Shown: positions 20,812 to 31,747 of the stretch, one piece after another | Layout: each line of letters opens with the position of its first letter | How positions within the stretch are numbered: position 1 is the stretch's first letter | NCBI GenBank assembly: GCA_032158295.1 | Contig: CM063249.1 | Location: 1,954,501 to 2,018,500 of the forward strand | Reading direction: 5' to 3' | From: Pycnopodia helianthoides | Lineage: Eukaryota > Echinodermata > Asteroidea > Forcipulatida > Asteriidae | Length of the DNA: 64,000 nt | Notes under the pieces: generated by a model | The model's database searches: none | Seen by the model: the letters and a program-made list of their open reading frames with translations, nothing else | Told to the model about the DNA's origin: nothing | Made by a program: the position numbers and the translations under genes

Positions 20812-23800
20812 CTACAGCCAGTCCCCAAAGCGATTTGGAGGCCTAATGAACCTACGTAATTTATAAACTGTACGTAGTTCATCATTTGAAGAAGACAGTT
20901 CATCATCTGAAGAAGACAGTTCATGCTCTGAAGAAGAATCTTCTACAAGTGGGTCTGCACTACATGTACTTCTACCGTCAGTAACCCAAGATGACGCAAC
21001 GTCTTGGCAACTTGTGGTCCCCGGGTGTACCTCACCTTGTGGATCAGCATCTTTCCTACTCGCAGCTTGTAGGCTGTCATCAGTACCGCTACTTGACTGT
21101 GGTAAACTGGACCAACTCTGGCTACTCTCCTCTCGGTTGACATCTTCTGCAGTGTTTTTGGAGGGCTGCAAGCTGGCGTCTCTGAAACCATGTGGTGGTA
21201 GGACCACACCAGAGCTTTCGTCCAAAGGAGTGAATTGTCCTTGTATCGGGTTGGCTCCCTCTCGTTCAGAACTGGAGGCTTCAGAAGGAGTTACATCAAA
21301 TGGGCACAGCATCAGCATGTTGCGATGTAGGGTTCTAATGAAGGATGTACCAGCCCTCTTGACTACATAAGATGGAATACCTTGCAGTTTCCGTACCACA
21401 ACATAAGAGATTGCTTCCCACCGGTCTTTCAGCTTACACATCCCACGGACGGATTTATTGGCCACAAGCACTCTATCACCTGGCTGGAGGATGCTCTCGA
21501 GAACCTTCCTGTCATAACCGGCCTTCTGCTTGGCCCTGGACTTCTCTGCTGTTGCCTGTACCTTCAAGTAAACTTTATGCAAGTGTTGTCGGAGCTGCCT
21601 GATATACAGTGGATAGTCACGGTTGGTTGGGGATGTATCTGGAACTGCTGGTGTCGGGACTGGATATAGTAGGTCGACGGGTATCTTTGGCTTTCTCATG
21701 AACATCAGGTGGAATGGGGACTGTCCAGTTGACTCATGCTTGCTGCAATTATAAGCATGTGTGAGTGCTCCCAGGTGCGTTGCCCAATTTGATTTCTGGT
21801 CTGGTTCCAAGGTTCCAAGCATAGACAGTAGAGTCCGATTGAATCTCTCCGTCATACCATTCCCCTGAGGGTGGTATGGAGTCGTCTTAGTCTTCTTAAC
21901 CCCGAGAAGTAGACACAGCTCTTGAATCACCACAGACTCAAAACACCTCCCTTGGTCAGAGTGCAACCTCTCAGGAATCCCATAATGTACTATGAACTTC
22001 TCCCAGAGGACTCGTGCCACAGTAGTTGCTCTTTCATCCCTCGTTGGGTAAGCCTGTGCATACCGAGTAAAATGGTCCGTGACAACCAATACATGCTCAT
22101 ATCCTCCTTTTGATTTCTCTATGGCCAGGAAGTCGATGCACACCAGCTCAAGGGGGTGGGTAGTTTTGATGTTCTCCATAGGAGCCCGCCGCTTTGTGTC
22201 AGGGGTTTTCCTGAGAGTGCACCTCTTACACCTCTGGATGTAGACCTTCACATCACTGTACATGCCTGGCCAGAAATATCGCTCCTTGACATGTTGCAGT
22301 ACCTTCTCAAATCCAAGGTGACCCATAGAATCATGAGAATGATGGAGGATTTGAGGCCTTATTATTTTGGGCAACACCAAAAGAAACTGTTCTCCGTCAC
22401 CATCATGGCTACCCTTCCAGAGACCAAGTAGGCCATCTCTTACTGCCAACTTGTCCCATACATGCAGTAACTTCCTAACGTAACCTGACTCCTTTGCAGC
22501 CTGTCGTCGACTCAACTTATGTTGGAGCAACTTAAGGTCTACAACACGGCTTATTGCAGGGTCCCGCTGTTGTGTGTCAAGAATACTCGCATCTCCTGGC
22601 TGTATTAGACTGGTGCCCATGATCATGGTACTCTGGTCATTCTCCTCAGAGGCACCCTCTCTCGACGAAGTCGTTCTTCCACTACCCATGGAACCAAGAT
22701 GAACTTGCAATGTCGCTGGGTTGGCACGAGGAACAGCCTCGTCCGACTCTTTTGCTCTGTGGGCTGACATCTTTTTGCTCGTCTCGTCTAGAATCTGGTT
22801 AACCCTCTCGCATGTAATCCTTGATAGGGCATCTGCATTGGCATTCGCTTTACCAGGTCGATACACGATATCCAGATCAAAAACTGAGAGATCACTGACC
22901 CAGCGGTGACCATGCGCATCTAGTTTAGCTTTCTTCATGACGTATGTCAAGGGATTATTGTCGGTGACTACTGTAACCTTCTGCCCGTAGAGGTAGTCCC
23001 TAAACTTTACCGTCACCGCCCAGTGCATTGCTCGAAATTCCAGCTTGTGAGCTGGGTACTTCGCTTCGGCTGAAGTTAGGGTCCGACTGGCGTAGGCAAT
23101 CACTTTCTCTTGGTTACCTTGTTTCTGCACCAGTACAGCTCCAAGACCTTCACCAGACGCATCTGTTTGCACCAGAAACGGCTGTTGATAGTCAGCAAAG
23201 GCAAGGATTGGGGCTGTGGTCATCCTCACAGTCAACTCCTCAAATGCAGCTTGACATCCATCACTCCATATGAACGGCCCATCCTTGACGCCTCGGCTGC
23301 CTCCTATTAATCCAAACAATGGCTTGGCTACCTGAGTGTAGTTTCGGATAAACCTACGGTAATATCCAGTGAAGCCAAGGAAAGCCCGGACATCCTTCTT
23401 CGTCTTGGGAGTTGGCCACTTTTTCACTGCTTCCACTTTTGCTGGGTCAGTTGAAATTCCTTTCTCCGATATGACATGCCCCAGGTACTGGACTTCTGTC
23501 TTGAAGAGGTGACACTTGGATGGCTTCAGCTTCAGATTATGCTCCCTCAGTCTGGCAAACACTTTCTCCAAGCGCTGCAGGTGCTCCTCGATAGTTGAGC
23601 TGAATACAACTATGTCATCCAGGTAGATCAACACTTGGGAGTAATTTATGTCACCGAACACCATATTCATGAGCCGTTGGAACGTTGCCGGTGCATTCAT
23701 CAATCCAAATGGCATTCGGGTGTACTCATACAGGCCCATTGGAGTTGTAAATGCAGTCTTCTTGCGGTCTTGCTCGGCCATCTTCACTTGTAGGTAGCCT

Positions 23801-25176
23801 GATGTCAGATCTAGACATGAAAAGTATTTGGCATTGCCAAGAGCATCCAAGGATTCGTCAATTCGGGGAAGAGGAAATGCGTCTCGGACGGTCCGCGAGT
23901 TCAGCTGCCTGTAATCCACGCAGAGGCGAATACTGCCATCCTTCTTACGCACAATCACAATTGGGGATGCGAAGGGACTCTGACTGGGCTCAATGATGCC
24001 GTTAGCCTTCAACTCTTCAATGTGTGTCCGCACTTCTTGGAACTGGGACGGAGGAATGCGACGATAGGGCAAACGAAAGGGACTTGGATCAACAAGGGGG
24101 ATCTCGTGCAGGATAGTGGAAGTAGAGCCCACATCAAACGAACTGTTGGAGAACACATCTCTATTCTGGATAAGGAGCCTCTCTACTGCTTCTTTTTCCA
24201 ATGAAGACAAAGCTGCACCACTGAGGTCAACTTCTGGTGTCCCTTGCACATCGACTACAGCTTGTTCAGAGCTCACAACCCTTTCTCCTTGGTTTGAAGA
24301 TACTGAACAAACTTCTTGAATGCAGGACAGAGTTGCCACTTTCATGTTCCGTCTAACTGTTACTACATGGTCCGATGTGTTCATCAACCTAACAGGTGCC
24401 CTACCGCCCTTCACTTTGACTAACAGTCGACCAACGTTTAATCTTCTGCCATCTCCTCCCTCTACCAAGGCAGTGATGTTCCTTCCGTCTGTTGAACGTG
24501 GGGTCCGTGCTGAGATAGAAACTTCTGCCCCAGGTCGGATCTCAAGTGGACGTCTCCCTACATACCTTAAATGCCCTATCTCTCCATCAGTGTGAGCGAT
24601 GTCGGCTCCATCTTCATTCACAAATCGAAATGCTTGAAACCACGGCTGAGATAGATTCTGGCTCCTTATCATGAACCGCCATCCATGAGCCAACTTCATT
24701 TGGTCCCGACTGGCTCGGATCACGTTGGTCCCAATAAGTACTGGTGTCTCCCGCCGAAATGGGGTTGATGGAACAACAAACACAGGCACATCACGAATGT
24801 GTTGCCCCAAAGCCTCGATATCTACCACAATAACACCACGATGGGGGACAGCCTGGCCTCCGGCTCCACTTATGGACACATCGGAGGGGCGGGGTGATTG
24901 TCGACACAACTTAGGGTGCGCTGAGACAAACTCCTCAGTTATTGTTGTTACTTGTGAACCTGTGTCCAGCAGCGATGTAGCAAGGATTCCAGAGACTCGT
25001 ACTGCTGCACGGTTAACTGGCCCAGCTAAAGGCAACTGGCCATTTCCTTCTGCATGTTCAGCATCAGCTGGTGGGGACTGATCGGGCCGGATCGGGGCAA
25101 CATGGTTGTGTTTAGGTGGACATTTGTTTGGTAAACCCGCTGATCGCCCTACATCCGCAGGTTCTGCTCGTTTAAC
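20812..25176 (-). CDS. Gypsy-type pol polyprotein, copy 2
   Basis: The 1407 residues read from 25035 are the same as in copy 1, with all PR, RT, RNase H and integrase catalytic residues in place. The frame is again open upstream of 25035 and overlaps gag in the -1 frame, with the same candidate slippery heptamer at 25170-25176. Paired with an intact gag, this copy is potentially competent. Identity to copy 1 over more than 4 kb implies either a very recent duplication or one element assembled twice. Confidence 0.95.
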   Translation of the reverse strand, partial: VKRAEPADVGRSAGLPNKCPPKHNHVAPIRPDQSPPADAEHAEGNGQLPLAGPVNRAAVRVSGILATSLLDTGSQVTTITEEFVSAHPKLCRQSPRPSDVSISGAGGQAVPHRGVIVVDIEALGQHIRDVPVFVVPSTPFRRETPVLIGTNVIRASRDQMKLAHGWRFMIRSQNLSQPWFQAFRFVNEDGADIAHTDGEIGHLRYVGRRPLEIRPGAEVSISARTPRSTDGRNITALVEGGDGRRLNVGRLLVKVKGGRAPVRLMNTSDHVVTVRRNMKVATLSCIQEVCSVSSNQGERVVSSEQAVVDVQGTPEVDLSGAALSSLEKEAVERLLIQNRDVFSNSSFDVGSTSTILHEIPLVDPSPFRLPYRRIPPSQFQEVRTHIEELKANGIIEPSQSPFASPIVIVRKKDGSIRLCVDYRQLNSRTVRDAFPLPRIDESLDALGNAKYFSCLDLTSGYLQVKMAEQDRKKTAFTTPMGLYEYTRMPFGLMNAPATFQRLMNMVFGDINYSQVLIYLDDIVVFSSTIEEHLQRLEKVFARLREHNLKLKPSKCHLFKTEVQYLGHVISEKGISTDPAKVEAVKKWPTPKTKKDVRAFLGFTGYYRRFIRNYTQVAKPLFGLIGGSRGVKDGPFIWSDGCQAAFEELTVRMTTAPILAFADYQQPFLVQTDASGEGLGAVLVQKQGNQEKVIAYASRTLTSAEAKYPAHKLEFRAMHWAVTVKFRDYLYGQKVTVVTDNNPLTYVMKKAKLDAHGHRWVSDLSVFDLDIVYRPGKANANADALSRITCERVNQILDETSKKMSAHRAKESDEAVPRANPATLQVHLGSMGSGRTTSSREGASEENDQSTMIMGTSLIQPGDASILDTQQRDPAISRVVDLKLLQHKLSRRQAAKESGYVRKLLHVWDKLAVRDGLLGLWKGSHDGDGEQFLLVLPKIIRPQILHHSHDSMGHLGFEKVLQHVKERYFWPGMYSDVKVYIQRCKRCTLRKTPDTKRRAPMENIKTTHPLELVCIDFLAIEKSKGGYEHVLVVTDHFTRYAQAYPTRDERATTVARVLWEKFIVHYGIPERLHSDQGRCFESVVIQELCLLLGVKKTKTTPYHPQGNGMTERFNRTLLSMLGTLEPDQKSNWATHLGALTHAYNCSKHESTGQSPFHLMFMRKPKIPVDLLYPVPTPAVPDTSPTNRDYPLYIRQLRQHLHKVYLKVQATAEKSRAKQKAGYDRKVLESILQPGDRVLVANKSVRGMCKLKDRWEAISYVVVRKLQGIPSYVVKRAGTSFIRTLHRNMLMLCPFDVTPSEASSSEREGANPIQGQFTPLDESSGVVLPPHGFRDASLQPSKNTAEDVNREESSQSWSSLPQSSSGTDDSLQAASRKDADPQGEVHPGTTSCQDVASSWVTDGRSTCSADPLVEDSSSEHELSSSDDELSSSNDELRTVYKLRRFIRPPNRFGDWL

Positions 25177-26558
25177 TGAGACTGTGCTATTACCTGATGA
25201 GCCTGGGGTTGAAATGCTTGAGCTGGAACTGTCATCTGATGGCCCTGGGGTTGGAACGTTGGGGCTGAGGCTGTCGTCTGTCTGTTATACATCTGTCTGT
25301 TGGGAGAGGCAGAGTTGTGGTGGGTCTGGGTTGGTGTTCTCCGCTCTTCAGGGCAGTTTCTTGCAATATGTCTTTTGTTCCCGCAGTTGAAACACCCTGT
25401 GTATGGGGACTTCTGGCGTGGCTCGCTTATTGTCTGAGGCCGGAATACTGCTGCCTCGAGGTGCATAAGTCGCTGCCCCTGCTGACGCTGCTCATTGAGA
25501 AATCGGCCCAGTGCCTCTTTCTGCTCAAGGCGCATGGACTTCATTTCCTCCATTTGTTGACTTAGCAGGTGTTGCATAGAGGATTTTTCGCTCGGCTGAG
25601 GTGGGGTGACCTCCTTCCCAGTTTGGGAGGGTTTCCCTGGACTCTTAGCGCCTTGGGGGTTCGTCGCTTGTGGGAGGCTATGGGTGACCTCACTCATGGT
25701 GTAAAGGGAAGTGCGCCGTCTTCGTATTTCGTCTGCTTGCCTCTCCTCCTCAGCAATGATATGCAGCTCTCGCCGCACGTCTCGAAAAGCCATAGATCTT
25801 GGCTGCATGGGGGCCAGCCTTTGCTTGTAACGGAGGTCACTCAGACCAATCATGAATTGGGTCGACAGCATTCTATCGCGACTCTCTTCCCCAGATGACT
25901 TCTCTCCTCGACGATGCCTGGACTCTTCAACGTCCCTCAATGTGGCTTCTAGAGCTATGGCGTACTCAGTTGGAGTTTCGCTATTCCGTTGTACCCTTGA
26001 GTAAAACTTCGCCACGGGAGAGAGAGCGCTTCTGTCTTCCCCATACTCCTCCAAAAGTTCGGAGAATGCTGCCTCTGCGTCAAGGCCCTCAGGTGACCTG
26101 CTCTCCAGGTTCAGCAAAACGTCCCTTGCTCTTCCCCCAGTATACCTCACCACCTCATGAAACTGGAGAGTTCCTCGGGCAGTCCCCTTGGATCGCAGGA
26201 GGAACCGCAGGTCTCGGATCCAGTCTTCCAGACGGGGGCCATGCTTCTCTTTGCCGGAGAAAGTTGTTACACCCTTTACCTGATGAGTCGTCAGCATCCT
26301 TGGCGTATGACTGGCCGGCTGTCTGTCTTCCGCGGTAGGGTGTCTGTCTTCAGCCTTAGCTGGGGGAGGGTCGAAATCAGCAAGATGCAAGGGTGACACT
26401 GGTGGACATGCTGGATGGTAGGGATGGGACAAGTAGTCATCCAGTACGACTGTACTAGCTTGATGTGGATGGGGGGTCTCACCGTAGGAGTATGGTGTTA
26501 GTTGTGGCGGATGTGGTGTCATTGGTGTGGGCACCAACATCGTCGGTGTCTCTGCCAT
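25149..26558 (-). CDS. Gypsy-type gag, copy 2 (intact, 469 aa)
   Basis: Complete gag frame from ATG (MAETPTM...) to TAG. Residues 1-90 are Pro-rich. About 95-290 is a helical capsid-like region containing WIRDLRFLL and a charged EERQADEIRRRR stretch. Residues 325-370 are Gln/Glu-rich and probably coiled. A single CCHC zinc knuckle with C389, C392, H397 and C402 would bind RNA, and the tail is Gln-rich. The last codons overlap pol. The G6 run at 26471-26476 keeps the frame open, unlike copy 1. Confidence 0.92.
   Translation of the reverse strand: MAETPTMLVPTPMTPHPPQLTPYSYGETPHPHQASTVVLDDYLSHPYHPACPPVSPLHLADFDPPPAKAEDRHPTAEDRQPASHTPRMLTTHQVKGVTTFSGKEKHGPRLEDWIRDLRFLLRSKGTARGTLQFHEVVRYTGGRARDVLLNLESRSPEGLDAEAAFSELLEEYGEDRSALSPVAKFYSRVQRNSETPTEYAIALEATLRDVEESRHRRGEKSSGEESRDRMLSTQFMIGLSDLRYKQRLAPMQPRSMAFRDVRRELHIIAEEERQADEIRRRRTSLYTMSEVTHSLPQATNPQGAKSPGKPSQTGKEVTPPQPSEKSSMQHLLSQQMEEMKSMRLEQKEALGRFLNEQRQQGQRLMHLEAAVFRPQTISEPRQKSPYTGCFNCGNKRHIARNCPEERRTPTQTHHNSASPNRQMYNRQTTASAPTFQPQGHQMTVPAQAFQPQAHQVIAQSQLNEQNLRM
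25170..25176 (-). promoter_or_regulatory. Candidate -1 frameshift heptamer GTTAAAC (copy 2)
   Basis: Same phase and position as in copy 1: G TTA AAC in the gag frame shortly before the gag stop, within the gag/pol overlap. Confidence 0.5.
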
Positions 26559-26697
26559 GGTAAGGAAATGCTCCCCAACTTAAAATACTGTGTTGGCCTA
26601 TCTTTAAAAAAACTGTCTCTATTTAAAAAAAAAATCCTAGCTAAATTCAAAAGAAAATGTTCCCCACCCGGATTTTCCACCAAAAGAGGAAAAAAAA

Positions 26698-28567
26698 TGT
26701 AGCCCGGAAAAGCGACACACTACGTTAATCAGAGAAATTTAGAAGAAAAAAACTTATCTTTGGGGAACTCGCTTATTAAACGCAACACATAAATTGATCG
26801 AGTAGGGAAAAGTCGCAAGGAAGTTAATAAAATAGAGACAGAAACTGGTTCTTACGTTCTCAACTATAAACAAAAATACAAAAAAAAGAATTTAATGACT
26901 CCAGGGTTGATCAAACAAATAAAATGTGAAAAGAAGTTATTAATCTAGACTTGATTTGTAATGAGGAGATTAACAATCCAAGATTGTGTTTATGACCTGA
27001 GACCACAAAGTAACTGAGGTAATTCTCAAAAAAACAAATTGATTGAAAGCAAAACAAAATCCACTTTGAATATCAAACCACTAAGATTTGTTTCGAAAAG
27101 AAATTGTGAAAGTCACATTCAACCGGAATAACAAAATTGCATTTGGCAAAACAAAACTTGAATGAGTCTACCCAAAAAAACTAATAACAAAATAAAAACC
27201 TAAAAACCAACACAGTATATAAGAGGGTTACAATTCAATCACACAACTTTGACAATTATCTGTGTAAATGAAAACAAAAATAGAAAGAAGCAAATAAGTA
27301 AATGGCAACATAAAGCAAAACTGTTGTCTGGATTATACATGAGTTAACTACTCCAATGTAAATGATTAAAATCTACAATAGACATTTAGCCTTTTCACTC
27401 GCCACAAAACCAACTGTAACTCTACAACTACCAATCCTTCTTAATGTAAACACTGTCCAGAGTTACAACCCAGGCTACAGTGTGTGAGACAAACTCAAAC
27501 TTCACTGAATACCTAATGAGCAAATAAGGTGGAACACATGTCATTCTAGCAAGGAATAGACTAGTCCCAAGTATTTCCACAATAAAGGCAACTACAGTAT
27601 ACTGACAAACTATAAATACAACAACATCTGTTGACAATCACTCAAAGAGGGACTAAGAGACAAGTCTAAGCTTCTGATACACAAAAGTCCCTCAGGCAAT
27701 ACACATATTTCTCTAAAACAAAGCAGCTTAAGTCCGAGCATGGAAGAACTCCCTCCATGGTCTGAGCATAGAGCAAAGGTCTGGGGCAGTTCAAATATAT
27801 CAAAGTCAAGGAAAATAGCTTTAACAGTTCTCAACAATGCATCTTTTAAAGTGGGACTCCTGGTCAAATCCAAAAGGAACAAATTGAGTGTACTGAGAAG
27901 AGAAAACCAATCTCTGGAAATGCCAGTTAAATCACAACTAAAATTTTACCATTTTAATCTCAAGTAAACAGGGGCCTAAAACTATAATTAATCCAATACA
28001 TTATACAGCAATTAAAAAAACACAAGAATGACCTCAGTTCTAATACTTTTTCCTGCCAAGTACATTGTATATTAAAAACATCAGCTTATCAGCAGATTGA
28101 ATGTGGCTCATTACAAAATAAAGTACAAGTGACTCGAAGTACTGTTCACATTTTAAGGAAAACTTCAAACAGTGTAAAGCCCATGGAGGAAAACTTAGTC
28201 ATCTTTATATAATGTAATATCCTCTTAACAAATCAATCAATGAAAATAAATATATAAAAGGGTTGAACTTACCGGTTAAATAGCAGTAATACTTGAAAAC
28301 AGGCATGGGGTAAAATATCACAGCTTGTGATGCAATCAGGAGAACACATGAATGTGGAGTGTTCCCCTTGTGCTGCCAGGCTGCTATCTGAAATGGGTCC
28401 TTAATCAAAGGGGCTATTGTTGTAAGGTGTATCTTATCACAGTGTTATTTTACCAGGGGGAAACTTACTGAGAAAGTTTTTATCCAGGGGGCGGAAACTA
28501 AAGTGGCTATTAACCAAAGCAAAGTATGTTGAAGCATGGAGGTGGTTGAAATTATTCCCTCTCTACA
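26698..28567 (-). repeat. LTR D (right, 5' LTR of copy 2)
   Basis: Full LTR of 1870 bp; the one-base difference from LTR A is explained by the A8 run. It would hold the promoter of the element on the minus strand. It is followed on the right by tacacactg, where taca repeats the bases flanking LTR A. Confidence 0.9.
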
Positions 28568-31461
28568 TACACACTGTACAAACATTACTAGCACAAACTT
28601 AACATACACTGTACAGGGTTATGCCAAGGATTTCTTTAGTGGGGGGGGGGGGGGGGGAAGGTTTTTTCCTAGAAGCCGTTTCGAGATGGATCAGTTACAT
28701 GGTAGATCATAAAAATAGACCCAAACCATAGAAGTCCTAAAAATTAATGCCTTTGGATACCATTTTTTACTGATAATTACCTAATTTTACATTTTGTTGA
28801 AAACCTTTGATAGGAAATTGCAAGTTTAATTAAAAAATTTGGAAAATGTGTGGTGGTCGGAAACAGAGATAATTCTGCCAGTGGTGGTTGGGGAATCCTG
28901 AGTGCCGGTTGGGTTTGCTGGCACCGACCACTGTGGGCAGAACCCTGACTGTAGTGTACAGTGTACTGTTTGTAATGTACAACTTGGGACTACAGACCCG
29001 ACCTGTATCATGGTGCGGCCATTTTGCTTTTCTGCCATTCATTCTTGAAAATGTAACCGAACTGAGGCTGGAATGAAAAAGTAGTCTGGTCCCTAATTAA
29101 ATGGAATGAGAAGGACTGTCATTAACACTGTGTGAGCAGGGAACCCAACAAAGAAGGCCACACAATTGGTGCGCATTTTGTGTAGTGTTAGGTGGGCACA
29201 GCATTGGTAAGATTGAAAACATAAATGTTCGCAGATTTACACTTAAGACATTCATGGTGGAAAACTTCCCTTTAAATAATTTTGCCTAAATTGTTGTAGT
29301 TTTTCAAGAAATGAAAAAGGAAAATTGCATCCAAAATCCAACGCTTGAAAATGTTCAATGAAAACAGTGGTGTGTTTTTAAAACTATTTTCTCTTGACTC
29401 TGATGACCAATACTTAAGCTTTCTTGTTACACATGTACTTTGTGTTTTTTATCTTGGGTCACACAAAGTGCGGATACTGGTCTAAGACCAGACTGCGCAC
29501 TTTTGGCCACATGTTTTTATTCAATACAAAACTTCCACAAATTAGGGTTCTCATACTTGCTTTAAACTTAGTTTGCAGTCTGATGTGTGACATTGGCTAA
29601 TGAACTTGGTTCACGCTGTGTTGTGCACCATCCAACCCTTGCTCTACATGTACGTATGTTTCAACTGTCTTACTAAAGAAGGATCCTCTAAAATATTTTG
29701 TGCATGTTTTTTTTTTCTGAAATACCTTTACTCATAGACTTGATCTATTCTTTCTACATTATAATTTTAGATATCTCACTATGCAAAAAAAACCAAATGT
29801 AATTTACAGGTAATGAATTTATAAATGAAATTGTTTGAAATTGGTCCCTACGGCTATGGCTTTCAGTGCTGAGGGTGTTGCTATGGGCAGCTAAATGCTT
29901 TAACACCTGTTCACATGACGATCAAGCCACAGCCACAGTTGCTTGGACACATGTTTTTTGCCCAATTATGGACACATGCTTTCATATTGGTGTCTAATAT
30001 TTTACAAAATGTATCCCCAAGATAGGTACATGTAGTGCCTTGAAATGATGTCTATGGCGAGCTTTTTGTTGGAACAGGATGTTACATTGTAACTTAGAAG
30101 TACATGTACACTGTATCTGACAAAGGTCTGTTTCAGTTGGGAGCATTTTATGTTCTTTGGCAACAAATAAATGATTGTGCGTGGGTTTCCTCAAAATTAT
30201 TTATTACTTGTTGACCGTTTTTGCAATGGAAGAACCCTGTGCAAGCTTTTGTACAGGTTAACTGAATGCTGTACTGTACATGTAATGTACATTGCACTAA
30301 ACAGGCTAATGTCCAGTAAAACAAGCACAGGGGCTGATTTTACAAAGACCTAAGACTGATCTTAACTGTGTATCACTCATTGCTAAGCAAAGCGAATGTC
30401 AATGTCACAATACAGATCACTGATGGCAATATTAACAACTCGTTCTTAAAAGATGAGTTATGTGCTTTGAGAAATCGAGCCCACAGCCCAATTTTACAAA
30501 GCCTGCTGTCACAGCCAAAAATCTTGCTTAGCACTTACAGGTAACCGGCAAAAATTTCATGATGTTTACATTGTTACGACTGGTGCTCCAGAAATGTTAC
30601 TTTCTGCTAAATAAAATAGATAAAATTGGACTGTGTGGTTAAGTTGAGATTTTCATGAATTTAATGTACAATCCCTAACTGTACATTTATGTACAGTGTA
30701 GATCATAAAGGACAATAACAACAGTGTAGGCTTTAGTTTTCTGCAGAAAGTAAGCCCACCTGAGTAGCCTTGTCTGTTGACGCTTAAATTATTTTGGGTA
30801 ATTTTACGGCCCTGCGCCTTGTACGCCCCGCGTTTTATCCGCACCAAATTACGGTACTTGAGTACACACTGTAGGCCCTACATACAGTACATGCATAGGT
30901 AAGCCCTACTGGACAGGTAGTTATTGCATGCATAATTATCTCTCACTGTTAAAATGAGCATTTGTGAAGACAGTTTTGATGACAGCGAAAGGGTTGTAAT
31001 GTAATGTAATGTATAAAACCTTTGCTGAGTCATAGCCTCTCTGGTATGGAAATGGGCTTGCATAGAAATTGCATCATAAGTAAAATTCAGGGTAGGCCCT
31101 ACATGTGTAGACTAATTATAATGCAAGTTGTGCGCAATGAGAATATTGAGGCCTGGGTCAAATTTCATAGAGCTGCTTCAAGCAGAAAAACGGCTCAAAA
31201 TTTTAACGTTAAGCAAAAAATACATGGGCAGGATACTGATAGCAGTCACCTTTCTCTATGATGTGACATGGTATTGTGATTCTGGTTAGCAAAATTTGTT
31301 TGTGCTTAGGCCGTACGACTTTTTATGCTTTAGTTTAAGCAGCTTTATGAAATTTGGCCCAGTTAAAGTATGCCATTTATTTCCTTCACTTCACATAAAT
31401 CAATGCATGATGTGAGACCTACAATGTACACAATGTATGTACATGTACATGTACGTGTCGG
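28568..31461. repeat. Gene-poor stretch with decayed repeats
   Basis: No gene recognised. It contains a G17 run near 28642, a short hairpin segment (28872-28945, ggttggggaatcctgagtgc...) that recurs at 60925-60999, a degraded copy of the shared element core near 29380-29430, family B fragments at about 30330-30620 and a family B element at 31154-31362. Confidence 0.55.
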
Positions 31462-31747
31462 CCATAGAGTTATATATAAGAACTAGAGGGCGCACTGGCA
31501 ATACTGCGTGCACAAACGCGCCGGGACCGCAAGGAGACACGAGCGCCATTTTTTAGAGGGCAAAATTGAGTACGAAGTACACGATGTGCGTATGGTAAAT
31601 GCACGCATCACGCGCTCGGTGTTCATGTTGTTGTTTTGCGTACAGTAAAGTAATGGTAGTGGTACTTAAAACATGGCCGCACCACCCGCGCAACGAGTCG
31701 CGTAACTTGGCTTGTGCGCCCTCTAGTTCTTCTATATAACTCTATGG
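31462..31747. mobile_element. MITE with 34-bp inverted ends
   Basis: A 286-bp element whose ends begin ccatagagttatata and contain aactagagggcgcac; the 34-bp arms differ at one position. The interior is CpG-rich and includes gcgccatttttt and acatggccgc, resembling YY1-type motifs. No ORF of note. Confidence 0.8.

Larger units (their letters stand above)
9430..28567 (-). mobile_element. Composite Ty3/Gypsy-type LTR retrotransposon array
   Basis: Two nearly identical internal regions (gag + pol, no env) are bounded by a left LTR (9430-11298), a broken middle LTR (17360-20634) and a right LTR (26698-28567). The outer LTRs begin tgtagcccgg and end tctctaca as written on the + strand (TG...CA on either strand). 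The element reads right to left, so the right LTR is the 5' LTR. The same bases, taca, flank both outer ends. Corresponding positions in the two internal copies are exactly 9336 bp apart across pol. An LTR-internal-LTR-internal-LTR layout can arise by LTR recombination, but the foreign 610 bp in the middle argues for an assembly problem. Confidence 0.9.

Noticed and set aside
9430..28567. An endogenous retrovirus with env
   Set aside because: No third open frame between pol and the 3' LTR; only 177 bp separate the pol stop from the LTR.
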